Source of the DNA: Frederiksenia canicola
GTDB lineage: Bacteria; Pseudomonadota; Gammaproteobacteria; Enterobacterales; Pasteurellaceae
Direction of reading: 5' to 3'
NCBI RefSeq assembly: GCF_011455495.1
Contig: NZ_CP015029.1
Location: 648,740 to 712,739 of the forward strand
DNA length: 64,000 nt
Shown one piece after another: positions 1-9,575 of the stretch (positions within the stretch are counted from its first letter, which is position 1; every line of letters begins with the position of its first letter). The notes beneath the pieces are model-generated. The model had not been told where the DNA came from. It made no database searches and was given only the letters and a program-made list of their open reading frames with translations. A program made the translations under genes and the position numbers.

Positions 1-1
1 C

Positions 2-196
2 AGTAGCCCTAATCTCACCCCAAGCCAAATTGATTTCTTTTCAATCACTTTTTGGGTTTACCCTGCCGTTTTATTAGCGATCTCAGGCATGTTATTTAAG
101 ATCCATCGTAGCCAACCCGCTTTGGCAAAAGGGCTACTCATTTTAGGTTTTATCGCCTTCTATAGCCTGTTTTTCTATATCGTTCAAAGCGTTTGA
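2..196 (+). CDS. C-terminal end of a membrane protein (partial)
   Basis: An open frame enters from the left edge and stops with TGA at 194-196, leaving 64 residues. It holds two hydrophobic segments, one around FWVYPAVLLAISGMLF and one around LLILGFIAFYSLFFYIV, joined by a short basic stretch (KIHRSQPALAK). This is the pattern of the last two helices of a polytopic inner-membrane protein. The tail is loosely like that of calcium/sodium antiporters of the YrbG type, but this is a guess because the family motifs lie outside the window. It converges on the minus-strand operon that ends at 234, with only 37 bases between the two stops. That gap carries an uptake sequence (GACCGCTTGT). Confidence 0.5.
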   Translation, partial: SSPNLTPSQIDFFSITFWVYPAVLLAISGMLFKIHRSQPALAKGLLILGFIAFYSLFFYIVQSV

Positions 197-233
197 TGGG
201 TAAAATTTTTGCGGGATGTGACCGCTTGTAGCC

Positions 234-767
234 TTATTTGGATAAGCATTCAACCGTAAAACAGCCCGATTTGGCGAGTATTTTAGAGGTAAATCCCTGC
301 TTATGTAGGGATTTTTTTATTTCTCGTAAAACAAAACCGTGAGCAACGATAATACTGCTTTCTAAAAGATTCTGTTGCATAAAATCCGCAATGCGTTGTT
401 TTTCTTGCTTTGGCGTGTTGCCACATTGGTGTAACCCTAAAAACCATAAAAGCCGAGAAATTGCCAGCCAATGTTGAAAACGGCATTTGAGCCATTTTAT
501 TGGTGCGATCGTTAAGTTGAACTCTTGCAGCCGCTCGTCAAACAGAATAGTCCGAGTAGGAAACAAGGTTTCTGCCGTAAGTTTCGCTCTAGGAAGTGGC
601 GAACTGTAAATTGGCAATTCTTCAAATGACGGAGCTACGCAAGTTTCTTCGAGCCGTAGTTTTACCGTTTGATTATATTCATTGAGCAATTCAACTGCTT
701 GGGCGTAATCACAATAAGGGTTGCCTACATCAGGCGTTGCGTGCCGAATAAGGTAGATTGTCGTCAT
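234..767 (-). CDS. Histidine phosphatase family protein (phosphoglycerate mutase-like)
   Basis: This 177-residue protein begins MTTIYLIRHATPD, which carries the RH(G/A) motif with the phospho-accepting His of the histidine phosphatase superfamily. The second conserved His is near residue 147, in IVAHGF. The substrate is unknown; members include SixA, CobC and phosphoglycerate mutases. The start at 767 was chosen because its ATG overlaps the tilS stop as ATGA (764-767) and the phosphatase motif starts right after it. A longer frame exists but would lie deep inside tilS. The gene is last in the minus-strand chain yihY-dtd-tilS and is probably translationally coupled to tilS. Confidence 0.75.
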   Translation of the reverse strand: MTTIYLIRHATPDVGNPYCDYAQAVELLNEYNQTVKLRLEETCVAPSFEELPIYSSPLPRAKLTAETLFPTRTILFDERLQEFNLTIAPIKWLKCRFQHWLAISRLLWFLGLHQCGNTPKQEKQRIADFMQQNLLESSIIVAHGFVLREIKKSLHKQGFTSKILAKSGCFTVECLSK

Positions 768-2044
768 TTTTCTTCTCCCAAAATTCCGACTAACTCCTCG
801 CCAAAAAACACCAACGGTGTACAGTGGCGTTGCCAAACGGGGATTTTGTGTGCCTGCCAAATTTTCTTCATCTCTTCCCGATGAGGCTTACCATAGCATT
901 TGACTTTGCTCGGTGCGGTAAATTGGACGACTAATGGCTGATTTCGCAGTTCCACAGGGAGCAACAAGCGGTGAGTTCCGTGAGATTTTTTGCAAATCAA
1001 ACTATCTGCCGTGCGAATGAGCGTTCCAAGGTTGTGGGGGAGCTCGATGAAATCCTTGATATTGACTTCCCTTTGAAAAAGGGAGTCCAAAGGGGATTCT
1101 TCAGTAAGAAATATTTTTTGCTGATACCTTCTCACCATTTTCTGCCCCACTTTCACTTGTGGATTTTTATCTTTTTCCGCAAAAATGAGCTGCTGAATGA
1201 TTTGCTTGAGCAGGGCTTTGCTTGGCATCGGTTGTTGGTATCTCTCAAGCCACAGGCGAATGAGTTGCTGCTGTTTCAATAGGGAAAAATGCTCGAAACC
1301 GTCAATATTCAGGCTCTGTTCGGCGAAATCAGCTCGTTGATTGAGTTCATCGGCAAGTAATTCTTCGATGAGCTGTTGCTGTTCAGCACAATGTTGGCTG
1401 GCTCGGGCAACCATTGGGTTGAATTGCTGCCAGCGTTGATTAAGGAGTGGTAACACATCATTTCGCAAGAAGTTGCGGTCAAACTGCGTATTGGCGTTGC
1501 TTTCATCTTCAATCCAAGGCAACTTTTCAACCGTCGCATAAGTGAGAAGCTCCGCTTTGCTGAAAGATAATAGTGGGCGAAAAATGGTAAAACGTTGCCA
1601 GAAACTGACCGCTTGCATTGCCGAGAGACCTTTCAATCCAGCTCCCCGTTTGAGTGCCAAAAAGAACGTTTCGACTTGGTCGTCTAAATGGTGGGCGGTG
1701 CAGAAAATTTCATTAGGCTGAATCTGGGCTTGAATGGCTTGGTAGCGTGCTTGGCGTGCGTTGGCCTCCAGCCCTTGTGTGCCAACAACTTGTACTTGCT
1801 GAACACTTAGCGGAATTTGCCACTGTTCGCACAATGTTTGGCAGAATGCCGCCCAGCTATCGGCATTTGGGCTTAAACCGTGATGAATATGAATTGCCCG
1901 CAAATTGAGCGGCTTGTGCTGGCGAAGTTGGCAGAAAAGATGCAGCAACGCCACCGAATCTACCCCACCGCTTAATCCGATCAGAAAGTCAGTTTGTGTT
2001 GGGAAATGCTGTTCAATTTGGTTGAAAAAGGCACGTTGCATCAT
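764..2044 (-). CDS. tilS: tRNA(Ile)-lysidine synthase TilS
   Basis: TilS modifies C34 of tRNA-Ile(CAU) to lysidine so that it reads AUA codons; the reaction uses ATP and lysine. The N-terminal PP-loop ATP-binding motif SGGVDS lies in FLIGLSGGVDSVALLHLF, about residues 22-39. The AHHLDDQVETF motif typical of the N-type ATP pyrophosphatase fold follows near residue 118. The rest matches the TilS substrate-binding and C-terminal tRNA-binding domains in length (426 residues, against 432 in E. coli). The start was placed at the ATGATG of 2039-2044, 12 bases after the dtd stop; an upstream in-frame start would overlap dtd. Its stop overlaps the next gene as ATGA. Confidence 0.93.
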   Translation of the reverse strand: MMQRAFFNQIEQHFPTQTDFLIGLSGGVDSVALLHLFCQLRQHKPLNLRAIHIHHGLSPNADSWAAFCQTLCEQWQIPLSVQQVQVVGTQGLEANARQARYQAIQAQIQPNEIFCTAHHLDDQVETFFLALKRGAGLKGLSAMQAVSFWQRFTIFRPLLSFSKAELLTYATVEKLPWIEDESNANTQFDRNFLRNDVLPLLNQRWQQFNPMVARASQHCAEQQQLIEELLADELNQRADFAEQSLNIDGFEHFSLLKQQQLIRLWLERYQQPMPSKALLKQIIQQLIFAEKDKNPQVKVGQKMVRRYQQKIFLTEESPLDSLFQREVNIKDFIELPHNLGTLIRTADSLICKKSHGTHRLLLPVELRNQPLVVQFTAPSKVKCYGKPHREEMKKIWQAHKIPVWQRHCTPLVFFGEELVGILGEEK

Positions 2045-2055
2045 TGTCTTAGAAA

Positions 2056-2490
2056 TTAAACTTGCAACCAAAAGGTGACAGGCCCATCATTTTGTAGGCT
2101 TACTTGCATATCAGCGGCAAATTGCCCTGTTGCGGTTTGAATTTTTTGGGCGGCTTGCTGATGAAAATAGTCGTAAAGCCGCTCCGCATCAGTAGGGTTT
2201 GCCCCTCGAGAGAAACTCGGGCGTAATCCTTTTTGCGTGTCGGCGGCAAGGGTAAATTGCGAAACCACTAACAAACTGCCGCCTGCTTGCTGCACATTCA
2301 AATTCATCTTGCCATTTTCATCCGCAAAAATCCGATAATTCAGTACTTTTTCGAGCAATTTATCCGCTTTGGCTTGATCATCACCCTGTTCAACGCCAAG
2401 TAAGACGACCAATCCTGAGCGAATTTCACCCACGATTTGATCATCCACTTCTACTTTTGCCCATTTTACTCGTTGAATTAAGCCAATCAT
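2056..2490 (-). CDS. dtd: D-aminoacyl-tRNA deacylase Dtd
   Basis: This cytosolic enzyme removes D-amino acids (for example D-Tyr) and glycine mischarged on tRNA-Ala, and acts as a chirality checkpoint in translation. The protein has the usual length of about 145 residues. It shows both signature motifs: [12 protein letters not shown] (residues 77-88), with the SQFTL segment, and the C-terminal [11 protein letters not shown], equivalent to the NxGPVT motif that forms the cross-subunit Gly-cisPro region. The start codon overlaps the stop of the upstream yihY gene as ATGA (2487-2490), which indicates coupled translation. tilS follows 12 bases downstream, so two tRNA quality and modification genes share one transcript. 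Confidence 0.95.
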   Translation of the reverse strand: MIGLIQRVKWAKVEVDDQIVGEIRSGLVVLLGVEQGDDQAKADKLLEKVLNYRIFADENGKMNLNVQQAGGSLLVVSQFTLAADTQKGLRPSFSRGANPTDAERLYDYFHQQAAQKIQTATGQFAADMQVSLQNDGPVTFWLQV

Positions 2491-3335
2491 GTGTTTTCCT
2501 TAGCTAATGGATTCGCGAGTTGCCCCATTTCAATCAATTCCATATCTTTTAACACAGAGGCAATTTGCCCACCCAATAGCACAACTTTCCAGCTCAAGTG
2601 GATCCAGACAATCATAATTGGAATGGTCGCCAACACGCCGTAAATAGCTTGATAAGATGGAAAAGTAGTGATGTACCACACAAAAATTTCCTTACCGAGT
2701 GTGAAAAATAATCCCGCAATTAAGGCGCCAATTGCTGAGTGTTTAAATTTCACTTTGGTGTTTGGCACAATAGTGTAAACCAAACTGAACATCAGCCAAG
2801 TCAAGAAAAAGGGCATTAGGCTCAACAGGTGATGGCTAAAAGGAATCACTCCGTTCGTATCAAAGAGTTTAAAAGAGAGAATGTAGGAGCTGATTGCAAT
2901 ACTTGCACCTGCAAGAATTGGTCCGAAGATCAAGACGAACAGATAGATAACAAAGGACAGCACAATTGGTCGAACTTTGGTGTTATGCCAAATCTCATTG
3001 AGGGCATTATCAATACTCGAAATGAGCATCACCGCCACAACCACCAAGCCTAAAATACTAATCAGCCCCATTTTTTTGGAATTTTCGACAAAAAGATCGA
3101 GATATTGTGCCACTAAATCACTCGCACTGGGGGCGAAATTGTCATATACCAATTCTTTTAGCATATTGCTTGCCTCTTGGAAAATGGGCATTAAGGTGAA
3201 AATGGAAAAGACCACCATAATCAGAGGCACCATGGCTAACAAGGTACTGTAAGTGAGATAACCTGAATAAATCCCAATTTTGTTTTGCTGAAAGCGAAAG
3301 AAAAGCAGCTTGAAAAAGAAAAGAAGATTGTTCAT
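2487..3335 (-). CDS. yihY: YihY/BrkB family inner-membrane protein
   Basis: This 282-residue polytopic membrane protein has about six hydrophobic segments. It matches the YihY/BrkB (virulence factor BrkB) family, whose E. coli member was once wrongly called RNase BN. Family traits are the N-terminal [23 protein letters not shown] region, and the segment around [18 protein letters not shown] near residue 230. Molecular function is not established. It is the first gene of the minus-strand chain with dtd and tilS, and its TGA overlaps the dtd ATG. The Shine-Dalgarno before 3335 is weak. The terminator at 3432-3460 separates it from proA, so its promoter should lie in 3336-3430, which also contains an uptake sequence. 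Confidence 0.85.
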   Translation of the reverse strand: MNNLLFFFKLLFFRFQQNKIGIYSGYLTYSTLLAMVPLIMVVFSIFTLMPIFQEASNMLKELVYDNFAPSASDLVAQYLDLFVENSKKMGLISILGLVVVAVMLISSIDNALNEIWHNTKVRPIVLSFVIYLFVLIFGPILAGASIAISSYILSFKLFDTNGVIPFSHHLLSLMPFFLTWLMFSLVYTIVPNTKVKFKHSAIGALIAGLFFTLGKEIFVWYITTFPSYQAIYGVLATIPIMIVWIHLSWKVVLLGGQIASVLKDMELIEMGQLANPLAKENT

Positions 3336-3431
3336 GCGTATTCATCAATAAAAAATAGTGGACATATTTTAACACAAGACCGAGCCATTTTAATTTGCAA
3401 AATGTTGTGAATAACTGACCGCTTGTAAACG

Positions 3432-3460
3432 AAAAAAGCCTGCAGTTTGCAGGCTTTTTT
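3432..3460 (-). terminator. Rho-independent terminator of proA
   Basis: A 13-bp perfect stem (AAAAAAGCCTGCA, with its complement ending in TTTTTT) closes a 3-base loop immediately after the proA stop at 3463. The A and T runs at both ends make it potentially bidirectional, but only proA feeds into it from the minus strand. Confidence 0.88.
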
Positions 3461-3462
3461 GT

Positions 3463-4713
3463 CTATCGACGACTTAAATAATCCCCTTCACACACCCATT
3501 TGTAGGTGGTTAATGCTTCCAATCCCATAGGGCCTCGGGCGTGGAGTTTTTGGGTGCTGACGGCAACTTCCGCCCCTAAACCGAACTGTGCTCCATCGGT
3601 AAAACGAGTACTGGCGTTGATGTAAACCGCCGCCGCATCCACTTGCTGCACGAACTGGCGAGCTAAAGTGTAATTGCTGGTGAGAATGCCTTCGGAATGC
3701 TGGCTGCCGTAAGTGCGAATGTGTGAAATAGCATGGGCAATGCCGTCCACCACCATGACGTTCAAATCGAGTGAAAGCCATTCTTGGCGAAGTTCGTCTT
3801 CAACAAGCGGTTGGATTTTGACGAGATTTTGCAATTCAGCAGGGAAATCATCGCTGTGAACCGTCACGCCTAATTCCGCTAAACGAGTAGCTAATTTCGG
3901 CAAAAATTCTGCGGCGATTGGGCGATCAACCAACAAGGTTTCAAGGGTGTTGCAGGTGCTTGGGCGTTGGGTTTTGGCGTTGGCGATGACATCAAGAGAA
4001 CGCTCTACATCTGCCGTGGCTTCCACATACAAATGGCACACGCCGATACCACCGACAATCACGGGAATGGTCGAATTTTCTTTGCAGAACTGATGCAAAC
4101 CCGCCCCCCCACGAGGAATAAGCATATCAATGTAGCGGTCTAATTTGAGTAATTCGAGCAGTAATGCACGGTCAGGATCCGTGACTGCTTGCACTGCTAA
4201 TTTCGGTAAACCCGCTTTTTCCAAGGCTTGCTGCACTACTTCAACCAAAATGGCGTTAGTGAATTTGGTTTCTTTCCCGCCTCGTAAAATCACCGCATTG
4301 CCCGTTTTTAAGCAGAGTGATGCCACGTCAATAGTCACATTCGGGCGGGCTTCATAAATGGTCAGCACCACACCAAGCGGCACTCGTTGGCGTTCGATTT
4401 TCAACCCGCTATCCAGCACGCCACCGTCGATCACTTGCCCGACAGGATCGGCAAGTTTCGCCACATTTCGTACATCGTTGGCGATCGCCTGAATGCGTTC
4501 GGGCGTGAGCAACAAGCGGTCGATAATCGCCGCTGAAATCCCTTGGCTTTGGGCAAATTCAATATCTTTGGCATTCACCGCTAAGATGTCGGCGGTGCGT
4601 TGCTCAAGGCTCTCGGTAATCGCCAACAATGCCTGATTTTTCTGCACATTGCCGAATTGTGCCAGCTCCACGCTGGCTTGCTTGGCGTGTTTCGCCAGTT
4701 CTAACATCGTCAT
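3463..4713 (-). CDS. proA: Glutamate-5-semialdehyde dehydrogenase (gamma-glutamyl phosphate reductase)
   Basis: ProA performs the second step of proline synthesis. It reduces gamma-glutamyl phosphate to glutamate-5-semialdehyde with NADPH. The 416-residue protein belongs to the aldehyde dehydrogenase superfamily, and the catalytic Cys lies in [14 protein letters not shown]. Other family stretches are [27 protein letters not shown] (split by position around residues 118-145) and IPRGGAGLH. The start at 4713 was preferred over an upstream in-frame ATG because AGGAG sits seven bases before it. proB is not in the window. The gene starts 70 bases after the phoR stop on the same strand, and an uptake sequence lies in between, so weak read-through from the pho operon is possible. 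Confidence 0.95.
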   Translation of the reverse strand: MTMLELAKHAKQASVELAQFGNVQKNQALLAITESLEQRTADILAVNAKDIEFAQSQGISAAIIDRLLLTPERIQAIANDVRNVAKLADPVGQVIDGGVLDSGLKIERQRVPLGVVLTIYEARPNVTIDVASLCLKTGNAVILRGGKETKFTNAILVEVVQQALEKAGLPKLAVQAVTDPDRALLLELLKLDRYIDMLIPRGGAGLHQFCKENSTIPVIVGGIGVCHLYVEATADVERSLDVIANAKTQRPSTCNTLETLLVDRPIAAEFLPKLATRLAELGVTVHSDDFPAELQNLVKIQPLVEDELRQEWLSLDLNVMVVDGIAHAISHIRTYGSQHSEGILTSNYTLARQFVQQVDAAAVYINASTRFTDGAQFGLGAEVAVSTQKLHARGPMGLEALTTYKWVCEGDYLSRR

Positions 4714-4783
4714 AAAAGCTCCTAAAATCAATGTCGAGAGTGTAGCAAAATTTGCAAAATTTTTCCCGAAACTGACCGCTTGT

Positions 4784-6070
4784 TTATGATTTAATAAGTA
4801 GTTCAGGTTTGATTATGAATGAAAATTGACTACCTTTTCCGATCTCGCTATGAATATTTAATTGGCTTTGATGTTGTTCAAGAGCGTGTTTGACAATCGC
4901 AAGACCTAAGCCACTGCCACCAGTTTGATTATTACGTGATTCATCCACTCGATAGAATCGTTCAGTTAGATGAGCGAGATGTTTTATGTCGATACCAATA
5001 CCGTTATCGCAAATAGAAAAATGAGCACCTTGTTCAGAATATCGCCAGCTAATATGAATAGTGGCTTCTTCTCCCGCATGACGAATGGCATTGTAAATTA
5101 AATTGGAAATTGCACTTTGGATTTGTCCTTCGTCTCCTAGAATTTGAATATCGGGCTCAATGTCGAATGTGATTCGTTGTTGCTGTTGAAGAATTTCTGT
5201 ATTTTTTTGAAGAGAAAGAATGAGTTCTGAAACATTGACAGCGTGATGCTCTGCGTTATTTGATCCTTCAATTTTAGCTAACTCCCCTAATTGTTTTAGC
5301 AAATTTGCCATTCGTTCACTTTGGGCTTTCATCGCGACAATGGCTTTATGTTGCAATTGTGGATTTTGGTTATCCGTCTCTAGCATTTCTAAATAGCCTT
5401 GTAATACAGTCAGGGGGGTACGAAGTTCGTGATTGATATTGGCTAAAAAAGTTTGCCTGCTATGTAATAATCTGACAAATGTGGTAACGTCCCTGGCAAT
5501 AAGCATCATTGCATTGCTGTCATAGCGGGTTAAATTAAGCTCAATGTAGTGTTTATGGTGAGTAAGTAACACGAGAGGGCGTTTATGGCGGTTTTGCTGA
5601 AAATAGTGTTTGAATTCGGGGTAAAAGATCACATTAAGTGCGTTTTTTTGTGTATTTTTATCCCAAAAAAATTCAAAAAGCTGTTGGGCAGCCTGATTAC
5701 ACCATGAAATATCACCATTGTTTTCACAGATAATGATGGCATCTGGTAGGTATTGAATATTACGATTGAGTTTAGAAAGTAAGCGTAGGGTTTGAATTTT
5801 TTCTCGGCGGGAGCGAGCTTGGTGATAGGCTGCAGTTTGTGATAAATGTTCAATACCACGGGAAATCTTTGTTTTTGCAAGCGGGCGGTTTGGGTTGATG
5901 ATTTGCAATAAGCTAAATTCATTGTGATGGTGCCAAATCAGTAATAACACTAAATTAATGGTAAACCAAAATAAAAAATTTTGGGCAAACAGGCTAAACA
6001 GAAAAGCACTACTCGCTGCAAGCAGTAGCTCAATCATAAGGTGTTTAAGAGAAAGATTGAGTTTCATCAT
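4784..6070 (-). CDS. phoR: Phosphate regulon sensor histidine kinase PhoR
   Basis: PhoR is the membrane histidine kinase that phosphorylates PhoB when phosphate is scarce and dephosphorylates it when phosphate is plentiful. Two N-terminal hydrophobic segments (about residues 10-46) are followed by a PAS-like region near residues 100-200. Then come the H-box [13 protein letters not shown] with the phospho-accepting His (about residue 216), the N-box [15 protein letters not shown], the G1 box CDNGIGI and the G2 box [12 protein letters not shown]. The length of 428 fits the family. The start overlaps the phoB stop, either at 6070 or one codon later, with AGGACGA just upstream. It is the last gene of pstSCAB-phoBR. 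Confidence 0.95.
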   Translation of the reverse strand: MMKLNLSLKHLMIELLLAASSAFLFSLFAQNFLFWFTINLVLLLIWHHHNEFSLLQIINPNRPLAKTKISRGIEHLSQTAAYHQARSRREKIQTLRLLSKLNRNIQYLPDAIIICENNGDISWCNQAAQQLFEFFWDKNTQKNALNVIFYPEFKHYFQQNRHKRPLVLLTHHKHYIELNLTRYDSNAMMLIARDVTTFVRLLHSRQTFLANINHELRTPLTVLQGYLEMLETDNQNPQLQHKAIVAMKAQSERMANLLKQLGELAKIEGSNNAEHHAVNVSELILSLQKNTEILQQQQRITFDIEPDIQILGDEGQIQSAISNLIYNAIRHAGEEATIHISWRYSEQGAHFSICDNGIGIDIKHLAHLTERFYRVDESRNNQTGGSGLGLAIVKHALEQHQSQLNIHSEIGKGSQFSFIIKPELLIKS

Positions 6071-6759
6071 TCGTCCTGAAAATGAGTCGAAAAGCGGTAG
6101 CCTGAGCCACGAACGGTTTGAATATAGCGATTGAAATTAAATGGTTCTAAGCTTTTTCGTAAGCGGCGAATCGTGGAATCGACGGTACGATCTTCTACAT
6201 AAATGTCATCGCCCCAAATGGCATTAAGTAACTGCTCACGAGTATAGACTTTTTCGGGATGAGTCATAAAAAAGAGCAATAGTTTGTACTCAGTGTGACT
6301 TAATTCAATGTCTTTTCCATCCGCGAGAACTCGTTGAGCTTGTGTATCGATGACTAAATTATCAATATTGATCAAATGACTTGGCAATTCGTAGCTTCTA
6401 CGCCACAAAGCTTCAATTCGGGCTAATAAAATTTTGGGTGAGAAGGGTTTCGTAATGTAATCATCAGCCCCTGCATTAAGACAAGTAATGCAATCAGCTT
6501 CCGTGCTGCGTGCGGTGAGCATAATAATTGGAATTTTAGAGAGCTGCTCGTGTTTTTTCAGATAGTCAATCAGATGAATTCCTGAGCGTCCAGGTAGCAT
6601 CCAATCTACTAAAATAAGTTGGGGTTCTTCTTGTAACTTTTTGATGGCACTTAAATAATCTTCTGCTTCAAGGATGGTGTAGTTTTGATGATTTAGATAA
6701 AAAGAAATCATTTCACGAATGGCATGTTCATCTTCAACTACTAAAATTTTTTTAGGCAT
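6067..6759 (-). CDS. phoB: Phosphate regulon response regulator PhoB
   Basis: PhoB is an OmpR-type transcription factor that binds Pho boxes, including the one seen here upstream of pstS. The receiver domain shows the acidic pocket EDEH near the start, the phospho-accepting Asp in [10 protein letters not shown] (about residue 53), Thr in MLTARS and Lys in [10 protein letters not shown]. The C-terminal winged helix includes [17 protein letters not shown] and [13 protein letters not shown]. The start at 6759 was chosen because AAGGGGGC lies properly spaced in front of it and the mature receiver fold begins there ([12 protein letters not shown]). It overlaps phoR by 4 bases. The 150-base gap to pstB holds a hairpin and an uptake sequence. 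Confidence 0.96.
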   Translation of the reverse strand: MPKKILVVEDEHAIREMISFYLNHQNYTILEAEDYLSAIKKLQEEPQLILVDWMLPGRSGIHLIDYLKKHEQLSKIPIIMLTARSTEADCITCLNAGADDYITKPFSPKILLARIEALWRRSYELPSHLINIDNLVIDTQAQRVLADGKDIELSHTEYKLLLFFMTHPEKVYTREQLLNAIWGDDIYVEDRTVDSTIRRLRKSLEPFNFNRYIQTVRGSGYRFSTHFQDE

Positions 6760-6820
6760 TTTAGCCCCCTTGAATTGCAAAATATTGTTCGGAACTGACC
6801 GCTTGTATGGTGATGAATTG

Positions 6821-6841
6821 AAGGCAGGTACTCCCTGCCTT
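6821..6841 (-). other. Hairpin between pstB and phoB
   Basis: AAGGCAGG and CCTGCCTT pair around a 5-base loop in the gap between pstB and phoB. No T-run follows on the minus strand, so it is not a standard terminator. It may stabilise the pst message or reduce read-through into phoBR. Confidence 0.45.
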
Positions 6842-6912
6842 GGTTAGAAAGAGGGCTAAGTTCTCAGGCGAGTATTTTAGCAGAATAGGCTGAGTTTTAG
6901 TCAATTTGAACA

Positions 6913-7686
6913 TTATCCCATTCTGCCTTTGATGTAATCTTCCGTTTGTTGATACTTTGGTTTATCAAAAATTTGTGAGGTATCACCAAATTCTACTAGC
7001 TCACCAAGATACATATAGGCGGTATAGTCTGAACAGCGAGAGGCTTGCTGCATGTTATGTGTCACAATAGCAACAGTGTAATCGTGTTTTAGTTCGTTGA
7101 TAAGTTCTTCAATTTTCATAGTAGAAATGGGATCAAGTGCAGAACAAGGTTCATCGAGTAAAAGTACTTCGGGTTTCACTGCAATGCCACGAGCAATACA
7201 CAAACGTTGTTGTTGCCCGCCTGATAAACTATCACCGTTTTGATGTAGTTTGTGTTTGACTTCATTCCATAACGCAGCCTTGGTTAATGCCCACTCAACA
7301 CGGTCATTGAGTTCGGATTTAGGTAATTTTTCAAATAAGCGGATGCCAAAGGCAACGTTGTCGTAAATGGACATGGGAAACGGTGTCGGTTTTTGGAAAA
7401 CCATTCCGACTTTTGATCGAATGATAGCAATATCGGTTTCGGATGTGAGTAAATCTTTCCCATCAAGCAAAATTTCCCCTGTTGCATGTTGGTTTGGATA
7501 CAATTCAAACATGCGGTTGAGCGTGCGAAGTAATGTTGATTTTCCACAGCCAGAAGGGCCAATAAAGGCAGTCACTTTATTTTTTGCAATGGAAAGATTG
7601 ATGTTTTTTAATGCGTGAAAATCGCCATAGTAGAAATTAAGCTGTTTAATAGCGATTTTTTCATCAATATTTGTGAAAGTGGTCAT
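6913..7686 (-). CDS. pstB: Phosphate ABC transporter ATP-binding protein PstB
   Basis: PstB is the ATPase of the high-affinity phosphate importer PstSCAB. Walker A is GPSGCGKST (residues 43-51), the ABC signature is LSGGQQQR, Walker B is [12 protein letters not shown], and the switch His is in AIVTHNMQQ. The length of 257 is typical. It lies directly after pstA (2 bases apart) and is followed by phoB after a 150-base gap. The usual phoU gene between pstB and phoB is absent, which is also the arrangement known for Haemophilus. PhoR must therefore be kept off by another route under high phosphate. Confidence 0.97.
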   Translation of the reverse strand: MTTFTNIDEKIAIKQLNFYYGDFHALKNINLSIAKNKVTAFIGPSGCGKSTLLRTLNRMFELYPNQHATGEILLDGKDLLTSETDIAIIRSKVGMVFQKPTPFPMSIYDNVAFGIRLFEKLPKSELNDRVEWALTKAALWNEVKHKLHQNGDSLSGGQQQRLCIARGIAVKPEVLLLDEPCSALDPISTMKIEELINELKHDYTVAIVTHNMQQASRCSDYTAYMYLGELVEFGDTSQIFDKPKYQQTEDYIKGRMG

Positions 7687-7688
7687 TA

Positions 7689-8537
7689 TTAATTCCTATT
7701 TTTAATAAACAATCGGCTTACAATATTTAACGTGAGAACAAATAACGTAATTAATGTCGCTCCTGCCCAAGCTAGGCTATTCCAGTCACTAAAGGGACTT
7801 GCGGCATATTGGTAAATCACGACAGGTAAATTTGCGATTGGTGCATTCATATCCCAAGACATAAACTGATTGGATAAAGCAGTAAAGAGTAGTGGTGCTG
7901 TCTCACCAGAAATTCGAGCAACAGCAAGCAAAATCCCCGTGAGAATCCCTGATCGGGCGGCACGATAGCAGATCATTGTAATGATTCGCCATTGTGGGCA
8001 GCCTAAGGCGGCAGCGGCTTCACGTAAGTTGTTCGGAATGAGATTAAGCATATTGTCTGTTGTGCGTACTATAACCGGGATCGTTAAAATCGCGAGAGAA
8101 ATAGATCCAGCCCAACCCGAATAGTGTTTTACTTGTGCAACATAAATGGCATAGACAAAAAGTCCAATAATGATAGATGGTGCAGACAATAGCACATCAT
8201 TCAAAAAGCGAGTGACCTTGGCAAGCGACGAATGTCGTCCATATTCACTTAGATAAGTACCCGCCAGAATACCAATAGGGGTCGCAATTAAAGTGGCAAT
8301 GCTAACAATTAAAAGTGAGCCTATAATGGCATTAAGTAATCCTCCTGGTTCATTAGGGGCAGGGGTACTTTGTATGAACACTTCAAGTGAAAGGGCAGGA
8401 ATCCCTTTTAATGCTAAAGTTGAAAGAATCCAAACCAGCCAGAAAAGCCCGAAAATGACGGCAAGATAAGCCAGCCCTAACATAGTTTTATTACGGCATT
8501 TTCTCCAATAAAATAGGCGATTGTGACGTTGCTCCAT
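7689..8537 (-). CDS. pstA: Phosphate ABC transporter permease PstA
   Basis: This is one of the two inner-membrane permease subunits of the phosphate importer. The 282-residue protein starts with a charged cytoplasmic stretch and a first helix ([17 protein letters not shown]). It carries the ABC permease cytoplasmic loop [17 protein letters not shown] (around residue 175), which docks onto PstB. Its ATG shares one base with the pstC stop (TAATG at 8535-8539), and AGGAGCG precedes it. The close spacing supports a single pst transcript. Confidence 0.95.
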   Translation of the reverse strand: MEQRHNRLFYWRKCRNKTMLGLAYLAVIFGLFWLVWILSTLALKGIPALSLEVFIQSTPAPNEPGGLLNAIIGSLLIVSIATLIATPIGILAGTYLSEYGRHSSLAKVTRFLNDVLLSAPSIIIGLFVYAIYVAQVKHYSGWAGSISLAILTIPVIVRTTDNMLNLIPNNLREAAAALGCPQWRIITMICYRAARSGILTGILLAVARISGETAPLLFTALSNQFMSWDMNAPIANLPVVIYQYAASPFSDWNSLAWAGATLITLFVLTLNIVSRLFIKNRN

Positions 8538-9490
8538 TATTTCGCTCCTTGTTTCTTGGCTGTGCGTAAAATGAGCAATCTAGAAGCAGTTAGCACGAAA
8601 GTTGTCATTAAAAATAGAATTAATCCAAGTTCCATTAACGCTGACCTTTGTAATCCTCCTGCCTCATTGAATTCATTGGCAATGGCTGATGCGATAGAGG
8701 TTGATGGGGAGAAGATAGAATCAGGAAGCTGGAATGCATTGCCAATGATAAACGTGACAGCCATTGTTTCGCCTAGAGCCCTTCCTAACCCAAGCATGAC
8801 ACTACCAATGATGCCTGTTTTGGTATAAGGAAGAACGACTTTCCAAATCACTTCCCAAGTCGTTGAACCTAGCCCATAAGCGGATTCTTTAAGAAGTGTG
8901 GGTACAATACTAAACACATCTCGCATAACAGAAGCAATAAACGGAATGATCATGATTGCAAGGACAAGCCCTGCACTGAATAATCCAATACCAAAAGGAG
9001 CACCAGAGAAGAGTAGACTCAATACGGGTACATTGCCAAACCATTCAATTAATGATGGTTGAATATATTCTTGAAATAATGGCACAAAAACAAATAAGCC
9101 CCACATTCCATAAATAATCGAAGGTACTGCCGCTAACATTTCAATGGCGGTACCGATGGGGCGCTTCAGCCATTCTGGTGAGAGTTCCGTGAGAAAGGTA
9201 GCTATGCCAAATGAAATGGGCACTGCAATCAACAATGCAATACCCGCAGAAATTAAAGTACCGATAATCGGGACTAACGCACCATACTCATTGTGGACTG
9301 GGTCCCACTCATTTCTCCATAAAAAATCAAAACTAAATTTTTGAATAGAATCCCAACTACCGATAATCAATGAAATCAAAATAGCCGCTAACATCATAAA
9401 AACGAGCAGGGCACATAGTCGGGTAATGTGATGAAATAGGGACTCAATCCAAGTGTGATTGAGACATTGATTATTAAGTTGATTCATCAT
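8537..9490 (-). CDS. pstC: Phosphate ABC transporter permease PstC
   Basis: This is the second permease subunit of the phosphate importer. It has about six membrane segments and the permease loop [21 protein letters not shown], which contacts PstB. Starting at the ATGATG of 9485-9490 gives 317 residues, close to the 319 of E. coli PstC. A longer reading frame would need a TTG start inside the hairpin that precedes the gene. No good Shine-Dalgarno is visible before either start, so the exact start is uncertain. The gene follows pstS across an 85-base gap that contains a strong hairpin. Confidence 0.93.
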   Translation of the reverse strand: MMNQLNNQCLNHTWIESLFHHITRLCALLVFMMLAAILISLIIGSWDSIQKFSFDFLWRNEWDPVHNEYGALVPIIGTLISAGIALLIAVPISFGIATFLTELSPEWLKRPIGTAIEMLAAVPSIIYGMWGLFVFVPLFQEYIQPSLIEWFGNVPVLSLLFSGAPFGIGLFSAGLVLAIMIIPFIASVMRDVFSIVPTLLKESAYGLGSTTWEVIWKVVLPYTKTGIIGSVMLGLGRALGETMAVTFIIGNAFQLPDSIFSPSTSIASAIANEFNEAGGLQRSALMELGLILFLMTTFVLTASRLLILRTAKKQGAK

Positions 9491-9519
9491 AATTTGCGAA
9501 ATTTCACTACAATCTGACC

Positions 9520-9551
9520 GCTTGCTTTCTTCCTTGAACAAGAAAGCAAGC
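9520..9551 (-). other. Stem-loop between pstS and pstC (partly built from an uptake sequence)
   Basis: GCTTGCTTTCTT and AAGAAAGCAAGC form a 12-bp perfect stem around an 8-base loop. On the minus (transcribed) strand no T-run follows, so it probably acts as an mRNA-stabilising or attenuating structure that lets the binding protein be made in excess over the permeases. On the plus strand six T bases follow the stem. One arm runs into an uptake-sequence core. Confidence 0.6.
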
Positions 9552-9575
9552 TTTTTTAAGACCAATGGAGACTAT

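Noticed and set aside
6821..6841. Hairpin between pstB and phoB as a riboswitch
   Set aside because: It is a simple short stem with no conserved aptamer-like sequence around it.
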